Source: Anaerolineae bacterium (lineage in GTDB: Bacteria > Chloroflexota > Anaerolineae > Aggregatilineales > Phototrophicaceae). From it: DNA of 64,000 bases. The position numbers were made by a program, and so were the translations under genes. The stretch covers positions 246,019 to 310,018 of the forward strand of contig JAJEAA010000029.1 in the NCBI GenBank assembly GCA_022824365.1. Direction: 5' to 3'. The notes beneath the pieces are model-generated. The model was not told the origin of the DNA. It worked only from the letters and a program-made list of their open reading frames with translations, and searched no databases. Every line of letters begins with the position of its first letter. Positions within the stretch are counted from its first letter, which is position 1. This document shows positions 48,809-58,026 of this stretch, piece after piece.

Positions 48809-48848
48809 ACCATCCCGATCAAGTCCTTCTCGAGACGCGCGAAATCGT

Positions 48849-48913
48849 GGACAAAAAAGGACAATTCTGGCCAAATGGGACATGATTGAGGCAGAAAATG
48901 GACAACTCTGGCG
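48849..48913 (+). repeat. Phased GGAC-like array downstream of hppA
   Basis: GGAC or GGCC/GGCG units start at 48849, 48859, 48869, 48878, 48890 (GGCAG), 48900 and 48910, spaced 9-12 bases. They resemble the array upstream of hppA but have A-rich spacers (GGACAAAAAA). Confidence 0.65.
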
Positions 48914-48989
48914 CATATTTTCCTGCGCATTCAGTTGCCTTTTCCGCGTTGGCGTCGAATAAGGCTAGGTCTGAGAGGCAGGCGCGCCA

Positions 48990-49454
48990 ATGAAGTTTGA
49001 AAGCGATGGGCCGCGCGGTCTGTACTTTGAAGAGTTCGAAATCGGCGCGACCATGCGCACGCGCGGGCGGACCATCACCGAAGCTGACCTGGTGGGCTTC
49101 GCCGCTTTGACCGGCGACTTCAACCCCATGCACACGGACAGCGAGTACAGCCGGGACTCGTTCATGGGGCAACGGGTGGCGCATGGCATGTTGACCATCA
49201 GCTATGCCGTGGGGCAGGCCTATCAGCTGGGCATTCTGGAGCGGACGGTGCTTGGCTTCCGCGGTTTGGACATGAAATTCAGCAGTCCGGTCTACATCGG
49301 CGATACGATTCACGCCGAGCTAAAAGTGGCGGAGACCAAAGCGGCGCGGCGTCTGGGCGGCGGAGTCGTGAGCCTGGATATCCGCATCGTCAAGCAGGAT
49401 GGCGTTGTGGCGCAGAGAGGCCGTTTGTCGTTGCTGATGATGTCGAAGCCTTGA
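48990..49454 (+). CDS. MaoC-like acyl dehydratase
   Basis: A 154-residue hotdog-fold protein of the MaoC/R-specific enoyl-CoA hydratase family. The hydratase motif is in ALTGDFNPMHTDSEYS ... RVAHGML, with Asp and His as the expected catalytic pair. It probably hydrates an enoyl-CoA, but the substrate and pathway are unknown. It starts 181 bases after hppA, beyond the second GGAC array. Confidence 0.85.
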   Translation: MKFESDGPRGLYFEEFEIGATMRTRGRTITEADLVGFAALTGDFNPMHTDSEYSRDSFMGQRVAHGMLTISYAVGQAYQLGILERTVLGFRGLDMKFSSPVYIGDTIHAELKVAETKAARRLGGGVVSLDIRIVKQDGVVAQRGRLSLLMMSKP

Positions 49455-49470
49455 TGCAGCGAGGCTCGCC

Positions 49471-50898
49471 TCATCCTAGATCTTGGGCGATAGCCTGAGC
49501 CGCGAGCCGGCCGGAGTGGATGCCCAGCGCGTTGTCCCCGCCCGGATGGGTCGTGCCGCCGGCGAAGTAAAGCCGCGCAAAATACGAATCACGTATATTG
49601 GCGGGACTGAATTGCCCGCCGCGAATATGGGCTGAGCGCCCGTAGAGCGCCCCGCGCCAAGCGCCGGCGATCGCTTTGAAGTCGGCGGGGCTAAGGTGCT
49701 GCTCGATGCGAATGCGGTCGTTCAGGTCCAAGCCGTAGCTCTCGTACAGCGTTGCCAGCAGGCGGTCGCGACAGTTTTCCCGCTGCCCCGCCCAGTCGAA
49801 TTTCTCGGAGAGGGGCGGCGCCTCCACCCTGATCAGCCAGTTTTCTTGATTGACGGGCGCGCTTAGAGGGTCGGTCTTGCTGGAGATCGTGAGTGAGATC
49901 GATGGGTCGGCCGGCATGACTTCGCGTTCGAAGATATCTTTATACTCGCGCTGGCGATCGTCGGCGAAGAAGATGTTGTGGTGGGCGAGTTGGGGGAAGC
50001 GGCCGCGGACGCCGAGCATGATGACGAAGGCTGAGCAAGACAGTTTGGCGCGATTGAGCCGGCGCAGGGCGGGCGTTGGCAGAGCGCCCTCCGGCAAGAG
50101 GAAGCGCTGGGTGGAGATGGAATCGACATTGGATAGAACCGCATCAGCCGCCAGGATTCGGCCGTCGGCCAGGCTAAGACCGCAGGCGGCATTGCCTTTG
50201 AGGCGGATTTCTTGAACCGGGCTGCTGAGTTGGATGTTGGCGCCGCCCTCGCGGGCGAGCCGTTCGAGAGCCGCGGCCAGGGAGGCCATGCCATCTTGCG
50301 GATACCAGCATCCGCCGCTTAGCGCTTGGTGGACGAGGGCGTTGAAGGCGGCGGGGAGGCCATGCGGGCTGCCGCCAACCGAGGCGGCAAAGCTGCCCAG
50401 GATCCGCTGGAGCTTGTCCGATTTGATGTGGCGGGCGATGGCTTGACGCATCGTGCGCCGCGCGAATGGCAGGCCCTCGGAGGCGGCGTGGATTGGATAA
50501 TTGAGGCGGGCCGCGTAGGCGAGGAAGTTCAGGAAACCGACGTAATCGTCGGGAGCGAGCCGGTTGATTTCCGCGGTCAGCGCCGCCCAATCGCGCTGGG
50601 CGTCGAATACTTCGCCATCAGGAAAGAAGTAGCGCGTTTGCGGGTCAATGGGCTGCAGGCGCAGATAATCCTCCAGCGCGAGCCCGAGATCGTCGAAGAG
50701 CGTTTCCAGCGCCCATTTTGGCGCGAAGGGCGCTGGCGCGATATCCCAGCGGAAACCGCCAGCCCGATATTCGCAGACCTTGCCGCCCGCCTGAGCGTTC
50801 TTTTCAAGCACGGTTACCTCGTAGCCCCGGCGGGTGAGGAACGCCGCCGCGGTTAGCCCGCCGAGGCCCGCGCCTATGATGACGACAGACTTAGCCAT
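49471..50898 (-). CDS. Phytoene desaturase-family FAD oxidoreductase (CrtI-like)
   Basis: A 475-residue FAD enzyme. The dinucleotide-binding motif VVIIGAGLGGLTAAAFL and KNAQAGGKV are at the N terminus. The C-terminal signature is GGTTHPGGDNALGIHSGRLAA. Such enzymes desaturate or oxidise carotenoids. Start ATG 50898 follows AAGGA. It lies downstream of photolyase and SRPBCC genes on the same strand, a combination seen in light-response clusters. Confidence 0.88.
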   Translation of the reverse strand: MAKSVVIIGAGLGGLTAAAFLTRRGYEVTVLEKNAQAGGKVCEYRAGGFRWDIAPAPFAPKWALETLFDDLGLALEDYLRLQPIDPQTRYFFPDGEVFDAQRDWAALTAEINRLAPDDYVGFLNFLAYAARLNYPIHAASEGLPFARRTMRQAIARHIKSDKLQRILGSFAASVGGSPHGLPAAFNALVHQALSGGCWYPQDGMASLAAALERLAREGGANIQLSSPVQEIRLKGNAACGLSLADGRILAADAVLSNVDSISTQRFLLPEGALPTPALRRLNRAKLSCSAFVIMLGVRGRFPQLAHHNIFFADDRQREYKDIFEREVMPADPSISLTISSKTDPLSAPVNQENWLIRVEAPPLSEKFDWAGQRENCRDRLLATLYESYGLDLNDRIRIEQHLSPADFKAIAGAWRGALYGRSAHIRGGQFSPANIRDSYFARLYFAGGTTHPGGDNALGIHSGRLAAQAIAQDLG

Positions 50899-51073
50899 TG
50901 CTGGTCCTTGCTGGCTTTCATCCCGATGTTCCTGGAAGACAGTTTCGCTGGCAGTGCGGCTTGAGTCCTCCGCGAATGGAAGGTTTCGGTCAAGATAAGA
51001 TAGTGCAAGCGGCGCGGCCTGGCAACTCAACTTGCCGCTTTTTCTCAGGCGGGGTAATAGCTGCGTTCGCGGA

Positions 51074-52495
51074 TCAGGAGCGGGCGGTTTGGAAGGCGGC
51101 CAGGGCGCGTTCGCGGGCGGCGCGGTGCTCGACGATCGGCGGCGGATAATCAAGCTGGGCTGATTTCAGCTTCCAGGGCTGGTGGATGTGGCTGGCAGGG
51201 AGATGCCGCAATTCGGGAAGCCAGTGCTGAATGTAGCGACCGTCCTTGTCGTAGCGCCGGGATTGCAGAATGGGGTTGAAGATGCGGAAGAAAGGCTGAG
51301 CATCGGTACCGGTGCCGGCGGTCCATTGCCAGCCGCCGTTATTGGCGGCCGGGTCGCCATCGAGCAGGCAGCGCATGAAGTGAGCTTCGCCACTGCGCCA
51401 GTCGATGAGCAGGTGCTTGCTGAGGAAGCTGGCGGTGATCATGCGGGCGCGATTGGGCATCCAGCCGATGGCGCTCAGTTGGCGCATGGCGGCATCGACG
51501 ATTGGGTAGCCTGTGCGGCCTTGTTGCCAGGCGGTTAGCTCCGCAGGCGCATCACGCCAGGCGAGATTGTCGAATTCGGGGCGGAAGTTGCCGTGGCGGA
51601 CGCGCGGGAAGTGGAACATGATATGCATGAAGAATTCGCGCCAGGCGATTTGGCGGCAGAAAGCTTCTATCGACTGGCGAACTGGCTCGTCCATTGCCTC
51701 AGCGTAACGGGCGCGAGCAGCCCAATAGATCTGACGCGGCGACAGAATGCCAAAGCGCAGATAAGGCGAAAGGCCTGAGGGACCGGCGCTGTCAGCCGTG
51801 AATGGGTCGATGACCAGGCTGTTGCGCGTCTCCGCGTAATGGGAGATGGCATTCGCGCTGAATTGTGACAGGCGTTCCCGGGCGCCCTGTTCAGTGGCGG
51901 ACGGAAGCGGCACATGCGGCTGCGTTTGAAGGCGGGCGCGGGCAAGCGGCGCGGACGATGACGAGAGCGCGTCCCGGAGGAAGCGCGCAGCGGAGAAATT
52001 GAGCGTCCCGATTTTCGGTTTCGTCCGTTTATCCCAACGGCGGTGGAAGGGCGTGAAGACTTTGAAGGGCGAGCCATCGTCCTTGAGTAGATTCTCGGGC
52101 GGGACGAGTAGATTGTCGTCGAGTATTCGGACGGTGATGCCAAGCTGGCGCGCGACCGCTTCGTCTCTTGTTCTGGCGAAAGGGGTATAGTCGCGGTTGA
52201 AGTAGAGCGCGTTTGCGCCTGTCGCTCTGACCAGCGCAGGCAGCGCTTCCAACGGGTCGCCTTCTAGGATGAGCAGAGCCGAATTCAGTTGCCGCAGACG
52301 GGCGTCAAGCGCCGCGAGCGCTGCGAGCATGAAGGCGGTCCGATTGCGGCTGAACCAGGGACCGCGCCACAAGCGGGGATCGATGATGAACAGGGGCAGC
52401 ACAGGCTGTCCGCTGCGAATGGCTGTATGCAAGCCAAGGTTGTCGTCCAGGCGCAGGTCACGGCGGAACCAGAAGATGATGGGCGAGTCACTCAT
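51074..52495 (-). CDS. phr: Cryptochrome/photolyase-family DNA photolyase
   Basis: Light-driven repair of pyrimidine dimers. I start it at ATG 52495 (MSDSPIIFWFRRDLRLDDN), giving 473 residues. The FAD-binding half has the class I CPD photolyase features AIGWMPNRARMITASFL, NNGGWQWTAGTGTDAQP and FFRIFNP. It is 41 bases from the upstream SRPBCC gene, probably the same operon. Confidence 0.93.
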   Translation of the reverse strand: MSDSPIIFWFRRDLRLDDNLGLHTAIRSGQPVLPLFIIDPRLWRGPWFSRNRTAFMLAALAALDARLRQLNSALLILEGDPLEALPALVRATGANALYFNRDYTPFARTRDEAVARQLGITVRILDDNLLVPPENLLKDDGSPFKVFTPFHRRWDKRTKPKIGTLNFSAARFLRDALSSSSAPLARARLQTQPHVPLPSATEQGARERLSQFSANAISHYAETRNSLVIDPFTADSAGPSGLSPYLRFGILSPRQIYWAARARYAEAMDEPVRQSIEAFCRQIAWREFFMHIMFHFPRVRHGNFRPEFDNLAWRDAPAELTAWQQGRTGYPIVDAAMRQLSAIGWMPNRARMITASFLSKHLLIDWRSGEAHFMRCLLDGDPAANNGGWQWTAGTGTDAQPFFRIFNPILQSRRYDKDGRYIQHWLPELRHLPASHIHQPWKLKSAQLDYPPPIVEHRAARERALAAFQTARS

Positions 52496-52536
52496 AGGCG
52501 GGCCTAGCCTTGGCGCGATTATCAGAAGTAATGAGA

Positions 52537-53019
52537 TTATTCCCGCTGGCGGGCGGCGGTCAAGGCGCGCCGGGTCCGCCAATGACGATAGGCGAACAGG
52601 ATGCGCAGGGGAAGTCCGTCAAAAGCCAGGCGAGTGAAGAGGCCGACCAGGTTCCGCTGGTGCGCCAACGTGATGCGGTCGGTCAATTCGACGCCGCCCT
52701 CGACTTCGCTGAAGATATGCTCGTGACGCCAGTAGGCGAGGGGACCTTTCAGCTGCGTATCGGCGAAAGAATGTGGCGCGGGTCCCTTTTCGTGGCGCGC
52801 GAGCCAGCGTATAGGCAGCGGACCGAACCACAAGGTGAAATCAATGTCGCCGTCGGTCAGGGAGCGGCGGTCGTCGCGATGCAGGCGCATAATGATCGGC
52901 GGCGGCGTGAGGCGGGCGAGGGCGCGCGGGTCCTTATGGAAGTCGGTGATGGCGGCGAGAGTTGTGTTGATGATGCTTGACTTGAGGAATTGACGTGTGT
53001 TGGCGGGTTTTTCGTTCAT
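52537..53019 (-). CDS. SRPBCC-superfamily protein
   Basis: A 160-residue protein resembling START/SRPBCC ligand-binding proteins: LTPPPIIMRLHRDD, a beta-rich middle (ELTDRITLAHQRNLVG), and an Arg-rich C terminus. Relatives often sit beside crt and photolyase genes. It is first in the photolyase group. Ligand unknown. Confidence 0.7.
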   Translation of the reverse strand: MNEKPANTRQFLKSSIINTTLAAITDFHKDPRALARLTPPPIIMRLHRDDRRSLTDGDIDFTLWFGPLPIRWLARHEKGPAPHSFADTQLKGPLAYWRHEHIFSEVEGGVELTDRITLAHQRNLVGLFTRLAFDGLPLRILFAYRHWRTRRALTAARQRE

Positions 53020-53163
53020 GTTTTGCCAGAGAGCGCGCAGAGTACTGTTTGGCGAGAAGGTCTAGCGAAGCCCTATATTATACGTTCAGTACAGCAGAAG
53101 GGGAGATGGAGAAGCTGAATCATTGATTAACATGAGATTAATCGGGAGCGACCTTCAAGCGTC

Positions 53164-53964
53164 TCATGGGCGGTGGTGATTGATGGCGGCGCGAAGGTCG
53201 GCAGCGGCGGCGGCCGGGTCGTCGGCGAAAATGATGCCGCGCGCTGAATTGATGATGAGTCCGCGGCCGGCGCTGTTGAGACCGGCGGCGAGCACGGCGC
53301 TGATATCGCCGCCCTGGGCGCCGATGCCGGGGACGAGGAAGGTCATATCGCCCGTGCGAGCGCGGATTTCCGCCATCTCAGCCGGATTAGTCGCGGAGAC
53401 GACGAGCATGCAGTTGCGATTGTCATTCCATTCTCGCGCGACTTTTTCAGCCACTAATTGCCAGAGCGGTTGGCTCGCGACGTGGAGGTCCTGGATCTCG
53501 GCGGAGCCGGGATTGGAGGTGCGGCAGAGGATGATGCAGGCTCTGTCGGTGTAGTCCAGGAAGGGCTGCAGCGCGTCGCGGCCGAGGTAAGGATTGAGCG
53601 TGACGGCGTCGAAACCGAGTTCCTGGAAGATTGAGCGGGCGTAAGCGATGCTGGTATTGCCGATATCGGCGCGCTTGGCATCGCAGATAGTGAGGGCATC
53701 GGGGTGATGCCGGCGCAGATATTCGAGCGAAGCCGCGAGTTGAGTCCAGCCGCTTGCACCGTTGGCCTCATAGAAGGCGATGTTGAATTTGAAGGCGGCG
53801 GCGTAGTCGGCGGTCGCGTCAATGATGTGCCGGTTGAAGGCTAGCTGCGGCGTCTCGCTGTCCAGGAAGGGCTGCGGCAGGCGCGCCATGTCGCTGTCCA
53901 AGCCGACGCAGAGGAGGGAATCCAGCTTTGTCGCGCGGGCATTGTATTTGTCGATGGCGTTCAT
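53164..53964 (-). CDS. pyrF: Orotidine 5'-phosphate decarboxylase
   Basis: Final step of UMP synthesis, from OMP. The 266-residue protein is the longer type 2 form, with the conserved catalytic segment ICDAKRADIGNT (Asp-Lys-Asp) and VPGIGAQGGD. Its start overlaps the pyrE stop by 4 bases, the last joint of the pyr operon. Confidence 0.95.
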   Translation of the reverse strand: MNAIDKYNARATKLDSLLCVGLDSDMARLPQPFLDSETPQLAFNRHIIDATADYAAAFKFNIAFYEANGASGWTQLAASLEYLRRHHPDALTICDAKRADIGNTSIAYARSIFQELGFDAVTLNPYLGRDALQPFLDYTDRACIILCRTSNPGSAEIQDLHVASQPLWQLVAEKVAREWNDNRNCMLVVSATNPAEMAEIRARTGDMTFLVPGIGAQGGDISAVLAAGLNSAGRGLIINSARGIIFADDPAAAAADLRAAINHHRP

Positions 53965-54605
53965 TTGGCGTTCTGGCTCCAGCTATAGGGATTATCCAAC
54001 CAACGCTGGATGAGCGCGATTTGTTCAGCGTCCAGCAAGGCTGCCTCCCGCGCCTGTTCAAGCACGGCGGGAAAATCGGTCAGCGTGTGCAGTTGCAGGC
54101 GGGCTGCTTCGAAAGCAACTGATGCTTCGTCGAAGCCGTAGCTGATGATGGCGAGCACATCGGAGACTGTTGCCTTGGCGGCGGTGAGGGCGGCGACGGC
54201 GGACAGGCTGCTGCCGCCGGTCGTGACGAGGTCTTCCACGAGAAGCACTCGACGCCGGTCAACCGCTCCGCCTTCGATGCGCTGGGCTTTGCCGTGTCCC
54301 TTGCTTTCCTTGCGGATGAAGACTGATGGCGCGCCGGTGCTGTAGGCGAGGGCGGCGCTGTGGGGGATGCCGCCGAGGGCGACGCCGGCGATGATATCGT
54401 GATCAAGCGCCTTCGATTCGATCAAGGACTGGAAGCCGTCGATGACGATACGCCAGGCTTCCGGGTGATAGATCAAGGCGCGGTTGTCGACGTAGACGGG
54501 CGAGCGGATGCCTGATTTAAACGTGATCGGCGAAGCGGGACTAAAGCCGACGGCGCCGATATCAAGCAAGGCTTTCGCGATGGACTGCTTCAAACTCATG
54601 GTCAT
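53961..54605 (-). CDS. pyrE: Orotate phosphoribosyltransferase
   Basis: Makes OMP from orotate and PRPP. The 214-residue protein has the PRPP loop VLLVEDLVTTGGS and the RKESKGHGKAQRIEG flexible loop. It overlaps pyrD by 44 bases. ATG 54605 and 54599 are both possible starts. Confidence 0.95.
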   Translation of the reverse strand: MTMSLKQSIAKALLDIGAVGFSPASPITFKSGIRSPVYVDNRALIYHPEAWRIVIDGFQSLIESKALDHDIIAGVALGGIPHSAALAYSTGAPSVFIRKESKGHGKAQRIEGGAVDRRRVLLVEDLVTTGGSSLSAVAALTAAKATVSDVLAIISYGFDEASVAFEAARLQLHTLTDFPAVLEQAREAALLDAEQIALIQRWLDNPYSWSQNAK

Positions 54606-55743
54606 ATTGAACCAACTCGTTTTCTATGATGGCGGCGGCGAAAGGACCGCGATAAACAAGGGCGGACCAGTATTGCCCGGCTTTGATGCCGAGGTCAAGA
54701 TATTGGCGGAAGCTGGCGCCGTCCAGGATGCCGCCACAGGCGATAATGTCGATGTCTGTCTGAGTCCGCTGAATGGCGGCGCGCAGATGCCGGACCGCTG
54801 TGAGCGTTTCATCGAAGAGGATGCCGCCGCCGACGCCGGCTGGCAGTGACGGGTCGGCTGGGCTGGGCTGGGCGAGGGTGTTGGTGGCGACGATGGCGCG
54901 GACACCGACTTCGCCGAAGATCTGGACGAGCAGTCGGTATTGTTCGGCGGTCAGGCTTGGGCTGATCTTGACCCAGAGCGGAACTGTGAGCGAGCGAGCT
55001 TGAAGGGCTGCGATGATGGCGCCGCAAAGCTGTCGGGTCTCGGCTTCCAGTTGATGGCCCTGCGGATCATCTTCGGTATTGGGGCAGCTGAGATTGAGCG
55101 TGAACCAGTTGGGAATGACGTTCGAGTCCAGGAAGAATTCAATGGATTCGACGACATCGCGTTCTTGTTGATTAATATCGTCAAGGCCGGGCGTGACGGC
55201 GATGTTGATGCCGAATTCGGTTGGCAGTTGTCCCCGGCGATCGGCGAGGAAGCGAGCGGCGGCATGGGCGCCGGGATTGCGCAAGCCGACTCGGTTTTGC
55301 GTCGATCGCGCCGCGGCATCGCGCCAGATGACGATGCCGGGATTGCCCAGGCGCGGATGACGGGTGAAAGAGCCAAACTCGACGGGACCGAGCAGGGCAG
55401 GCAGGACGCGCCAGCCGGGGATGATGTTGCGGCGTTCTTCTGTGACGGCGGAAAGCGCGTCAGCCTCGTCCCCGAAGCCATCGCCTTTGACGAGGCCCGC
55501 GGCCAGGATGAGGCGCTGTGACAGGCGAACGCCGCCCAGGTCGATGGCTGTTTTGGGAAAGACAAGATGACGCAGGAGCTTGCAGCAGGACGCTGAGAAG
55601 GGCAGGCGCTCCAGCAGGCGCAGCAAGTTTATCGCGCTGTCGTGGGCGTTTTGAGCGGGCTGACGGAAGATGAAATGCTTATTCAGGCTTTGGCAGGCGC
55701 TGTCGATGCCGCGCAGCAGGAGGGCGCGCAATCCGGGTTTCAT
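54562..55743 (-). CDS. pyrD: Dihydroorotate dehydrogenase, class 2-like with a Cys base
   Basis: Oxidises dihydroorotate to orotate. The 393-residue protein has the long N-terminal helical region of membrane-bound class 2 enzymes (residues ~1-65), which suggests use of quinone. The catalytic loop reads NLSCPNT, with Cys220 where class 2 enzymes have Ser; this is the class 1 residue. FMN site ACGGI is present. No pyrK gene is nearby. Neighbours overlap on both sides. Confidence 0.93.
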   Translation of the reverse strand: MKPGLRALLLRGIDSACQSLNKHFIFRQPAQNAHDSAINLLRLLERLPFSASCCKLLRHLVFPKTAIDLGGVRLSQRLILAAGLVKGDGFGDEADALSAVTEERRNIIPGWRVLPALLGPVEFGSFTRHPRLGNPGIVIWRDAAARSTQNRVGLRNPGAHAAARFLADRRGQLPTEFGINIAVTPGLDDINQQERDVVESIEFFLDSNVIPNWFTLNLSCPNTEDDPQGHQLEAETRQLCGAIIAALQARSLTVPLWVKISPSLTAEQYRLLVQIFGEVGVRAIVATNTLAQPSPADPSLPAGVGGGILFDETLTAVRHLRAAIQRTQTDIDIIACGGILDGASFRQYLDLGIKAGQYWSALVYRGPFAAAIIENELVQYDHEFEAVHRESLA

Positions 55744-56816
55744 GCGACGTAGCCGAAGAGGTTGCGCCCGAAGCCGGCCGGGCTCAAGACATTTTCGCCA
55801 TCATAAACTTTGGTGCCGCGAATCCAGACTTCGCGCACTTTGCCGGTGACGCGCATGCCTTCAAAGGGCGACCAGCCGCATTTGGTCAAGAGATTCTCTC
55901 GTTCGATGACAAAGCTCTCATCGGCGTCGACGACGGCGTAAGTTTTGGGAAAGGGCGTGATGCGCCAGATACGTTGTACGTTAAGCGAGAGCATATCGCA
56001 AGCCCTTTGCAGGGGCAGCCGCCCGTCTTTGACCGCTTGCAGCATGAGCGGCAGGGTCGTCTCCAAGCCCGGGACACCGTGGGGCGGGGCGTCGGATTCT
56101 TTTTCGGCGATGGTATGCGGCGCATGGTCGGACTCGATGATGTCAACGATGCCCAGGCGGATGGCGCGCCAGAGAGCGCGAATATCACTTTTGCGTTTGA
56201 GTTCGGGCTTCATCAGCCCGTAAGCGCCGAGACTTGGCAAGTCTTCTTCGGACAAAAATAGATGATGGGGACAGACCCCGACGGTGACTGGCAGCCCGTC
56301 GTTTTTGGCTTGCGTCAGCAGGTTGATTTCATATTCGCTGCTGATATGGAGGAAGTGGGTCGGCTGCCGATATTTGCGCACCAACTCCAGAATATTGCGG
56401 ACCGTTTCTTCTTCGGCATGCACTGCTATCAGCCGGTGGGAAGACCAGGCGCGATAGTGCCGCTCGCGCATGGCGCTGGAATTAATCAGCAGGTCGCCGG
56501 TGGTCGAGTTGTTATAGATCTTCAAGCCGCAGACCTGGCGGGCGATCTTCTCGTATTCGGCGGTGTTATCGGCTTGGGAGGCGCCAAAGTAGAGGCCCCA
56601 ATCGCAATGGGCGTCGCGATCGATGCGCCCGAGTTTATCGCTCAGGCGTTCTCCGTCGATGGTGGAGGGGGCGGTATTGGGCATATCAAAGACCGCCCAA
56701 AAGCCGCCGGCGATGGCAGCTCGGGTTTCGGAGGCGAAGGTGGCTTTATGCGCCCAATCAAGATCTCGCAGGTGGGTATGGGGATCAATCATGCCATGGA
56801 TTTTGATCGGCGGCAT
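55740..56816 (-). CDS. pyrC: Dihydroorotase
   Basis: Cyclises carbamoyl aspartate. The 358-residue amidohydrolase has the metal motif DPHTHLRD, the likely carbamylated lysine in CGLKIYNNST, and ESDHAPH with the catalytic Asp. It is shorter than many type I dihydroorotases (~420). Its stop overlaps the pyrD start by 4 bases. Confidence 0.93.
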   Translation of the reverse strand: MPPIKIHGMIDPHTHLRDLDWAHKATFASETRAAIAGGFWAVFDMPNTAPSTIDGERLSDKLGRIDRDAHCDWGLYFGASQADNTAEYEKIARQVCGLKIYNNSTTGDLLINSSAMRERHYRAWSSHRLIAVHAEEETVRNILELVRKYRQPTHFLHISSEYEINLLTQAKNDGLPVTVGVCPHHLFLSEEDLPSLGAYGLMKPELKRKSDIRALWRAIRLGIVDIIESDHAPHTIAEKESDAPPHGVPGLETTLPLMLQAVKDGRLPLQRACDMLSLNVQRIWRITPFPKTYAVVDADESFVIERENLLTKCGWSPFEGMRVTGKVREVWIRGTKVYDGENVLSPAGFGRNLFGYVA

Positions 56817-57880
56817 CAGACATAAACTCCGCGCAGAACTTTGACCAGCAGCGCCATGCGCACGAACATGCCGTTTTCCATCTGCTCGAAATAGATGGCG
56901 CGCGGGTCGCGATCCATGATGTCGTGGTCGTCGCGACTGCCCATTTCGTGCTTGCGCGGCAGGGGGTGCATAAGGATGGCGTCTGGCTTGGCTTGGGCGA
57001 GCATTTGCGGCGTCATGACGTAGTCGTCTTTGATGCTGTCATACATGGCGGCGTCGCCGAAGCGTTCTTCTTGCACGCGCGTCCAGTAGATGACATCGGT
57101 CTCGGCGATGACATCCGCGAGCCTGTCCGTTTCCGCGACCTCGATGCCGTGCGATTTTACCAGGGAGGTGATATCGGCCGGCATGCCGAGACTGCCGGGC
57201 GAGACGAGACAGAGGCGGACATCGGCGGCATCGTAGTAGGCGATGAGTTTCGCCAGCGAGTGCACCGTCCGGCCGTGCAGCAGATCGCCGACGAGGGTGA
57301 TCGTGAGATTATCGAGGGACTTCTTCTGATCGAAGATAGTGAAGATATCAAGCAGAGCCTGGGTCGGGTGTTCGCCGATGCCATCGCCGCCGCTGATGGC
57401 GACGGTGGGGTTGTCGATGCGCTGGTTGAGCAAGTCGAGGTAATAGGCGGCTTCGTAGGACGAGCCGATCTCCGGATGGCGCAGGACGACGACATCAGCA
57501 TAGCAGCCGGTGGCGCGGACGGTATCCGACAGGTTTTCGCCTTTGTACATGGACGAGAAGCGCACGCCGTTGCTGACAGCGATGACGTCGCCGCCGAGCC
57601 GGCGCATGGCCGACTGGAAGGACATATCGGTGCGCGTGCTGGCTTCAAAGAAGAGCGATGCCATGACCTTGCCGGCGCAGAGTTCGGTCAGACCGCGATC
57701 CTGGGTGCGGATGCGCTTGCGGATGGAGGTGGCGGCATTGAAGAGGATTTCGAGGTCTTGCCGCTGGAATTGATCGACGGAGATGATGTGCTTGCCCTGG
57801 AAGTCGCCATTGATGGCGGGAGGCTGATAGGCGAGAGCCTGCCGGCTGATTGTGGAATTGTTGTTTGTCGCTTCTGCCAA
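56816..57880 (-). CDS. pyrB: Aspartate carbamoyltransferase catalytic chain
   Basis: First committed step of pyrimidine synthesis. The 354-residue protein has the carbamoyl phosphate motif FEASTRTDMSF; E. coli has Arg where this has Asp after STRT. HPTQALLD and the MHPLPRKHE region are present. It starts at TTG 57880, with GAGGAG six bases upstream. No pyrI regulatory chain is in the window. It heads pyrBCDEF. Confidence 0.95.
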   Translation of the reverse strand: MAEATNNNSTISRQALAYQPPAINGDFQGKHIISVDQFQRQDLEILFNAATSIRKRIRTQDRGLTELCAGKVMASLFFEASTRTDMSFQSAMRRLGGDVIAVSNGVRFSSMYKGENLSDTVRATGCYADVVVLRHPEIGSSYEAAYYLDLLNQRIDNPTVAISGGDGIGEHPTQALLDIFTIFDQKKSLDNLTITLVGDLLHGRTVHSLAKLIAYYDAADVRLCLVSPGSLGMPADITSLVKSHGIEVAETDRLADVIAETDVIYWTRVQEERFGDAAMYDSIKDDYVMTPQMLAQAKPDAILMHPLPRKHEMGSRDDHDIMDRDPRAIYFEQMENGMFVRMALLVKVLRGVYV

Positions 57881-57886
57881 TGGTAT

Positions 57887-57892
57887 CTCCTC
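57887..57892 (-). promoter_or_regulatory. Ribosome binding site deciding the pyrB TTG start
   Basis: GAGGAG on the minus strand, six bases before TTG 57880. Confidence 0.7.
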
Positions 57893-58026
57893 ATGCGCTT
57901 ATAAGCTCGCCAGCCTACTGCTGCGTCGTCAACCTGACAGCGCGAAAGCAATTGACGTTGGCGGGTTTATTTTTTCCGCCATCCGCGCGGCGCTGCTGCC
58001 TAGCGGATGTGTTTCAAACGGCCGAC

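Noticed and set aside
57881..58026. Riboswitch or attenuator upstream of pyrB
   Set aside because: A weak stem is present, but no T run on the sense strand and no known motif.
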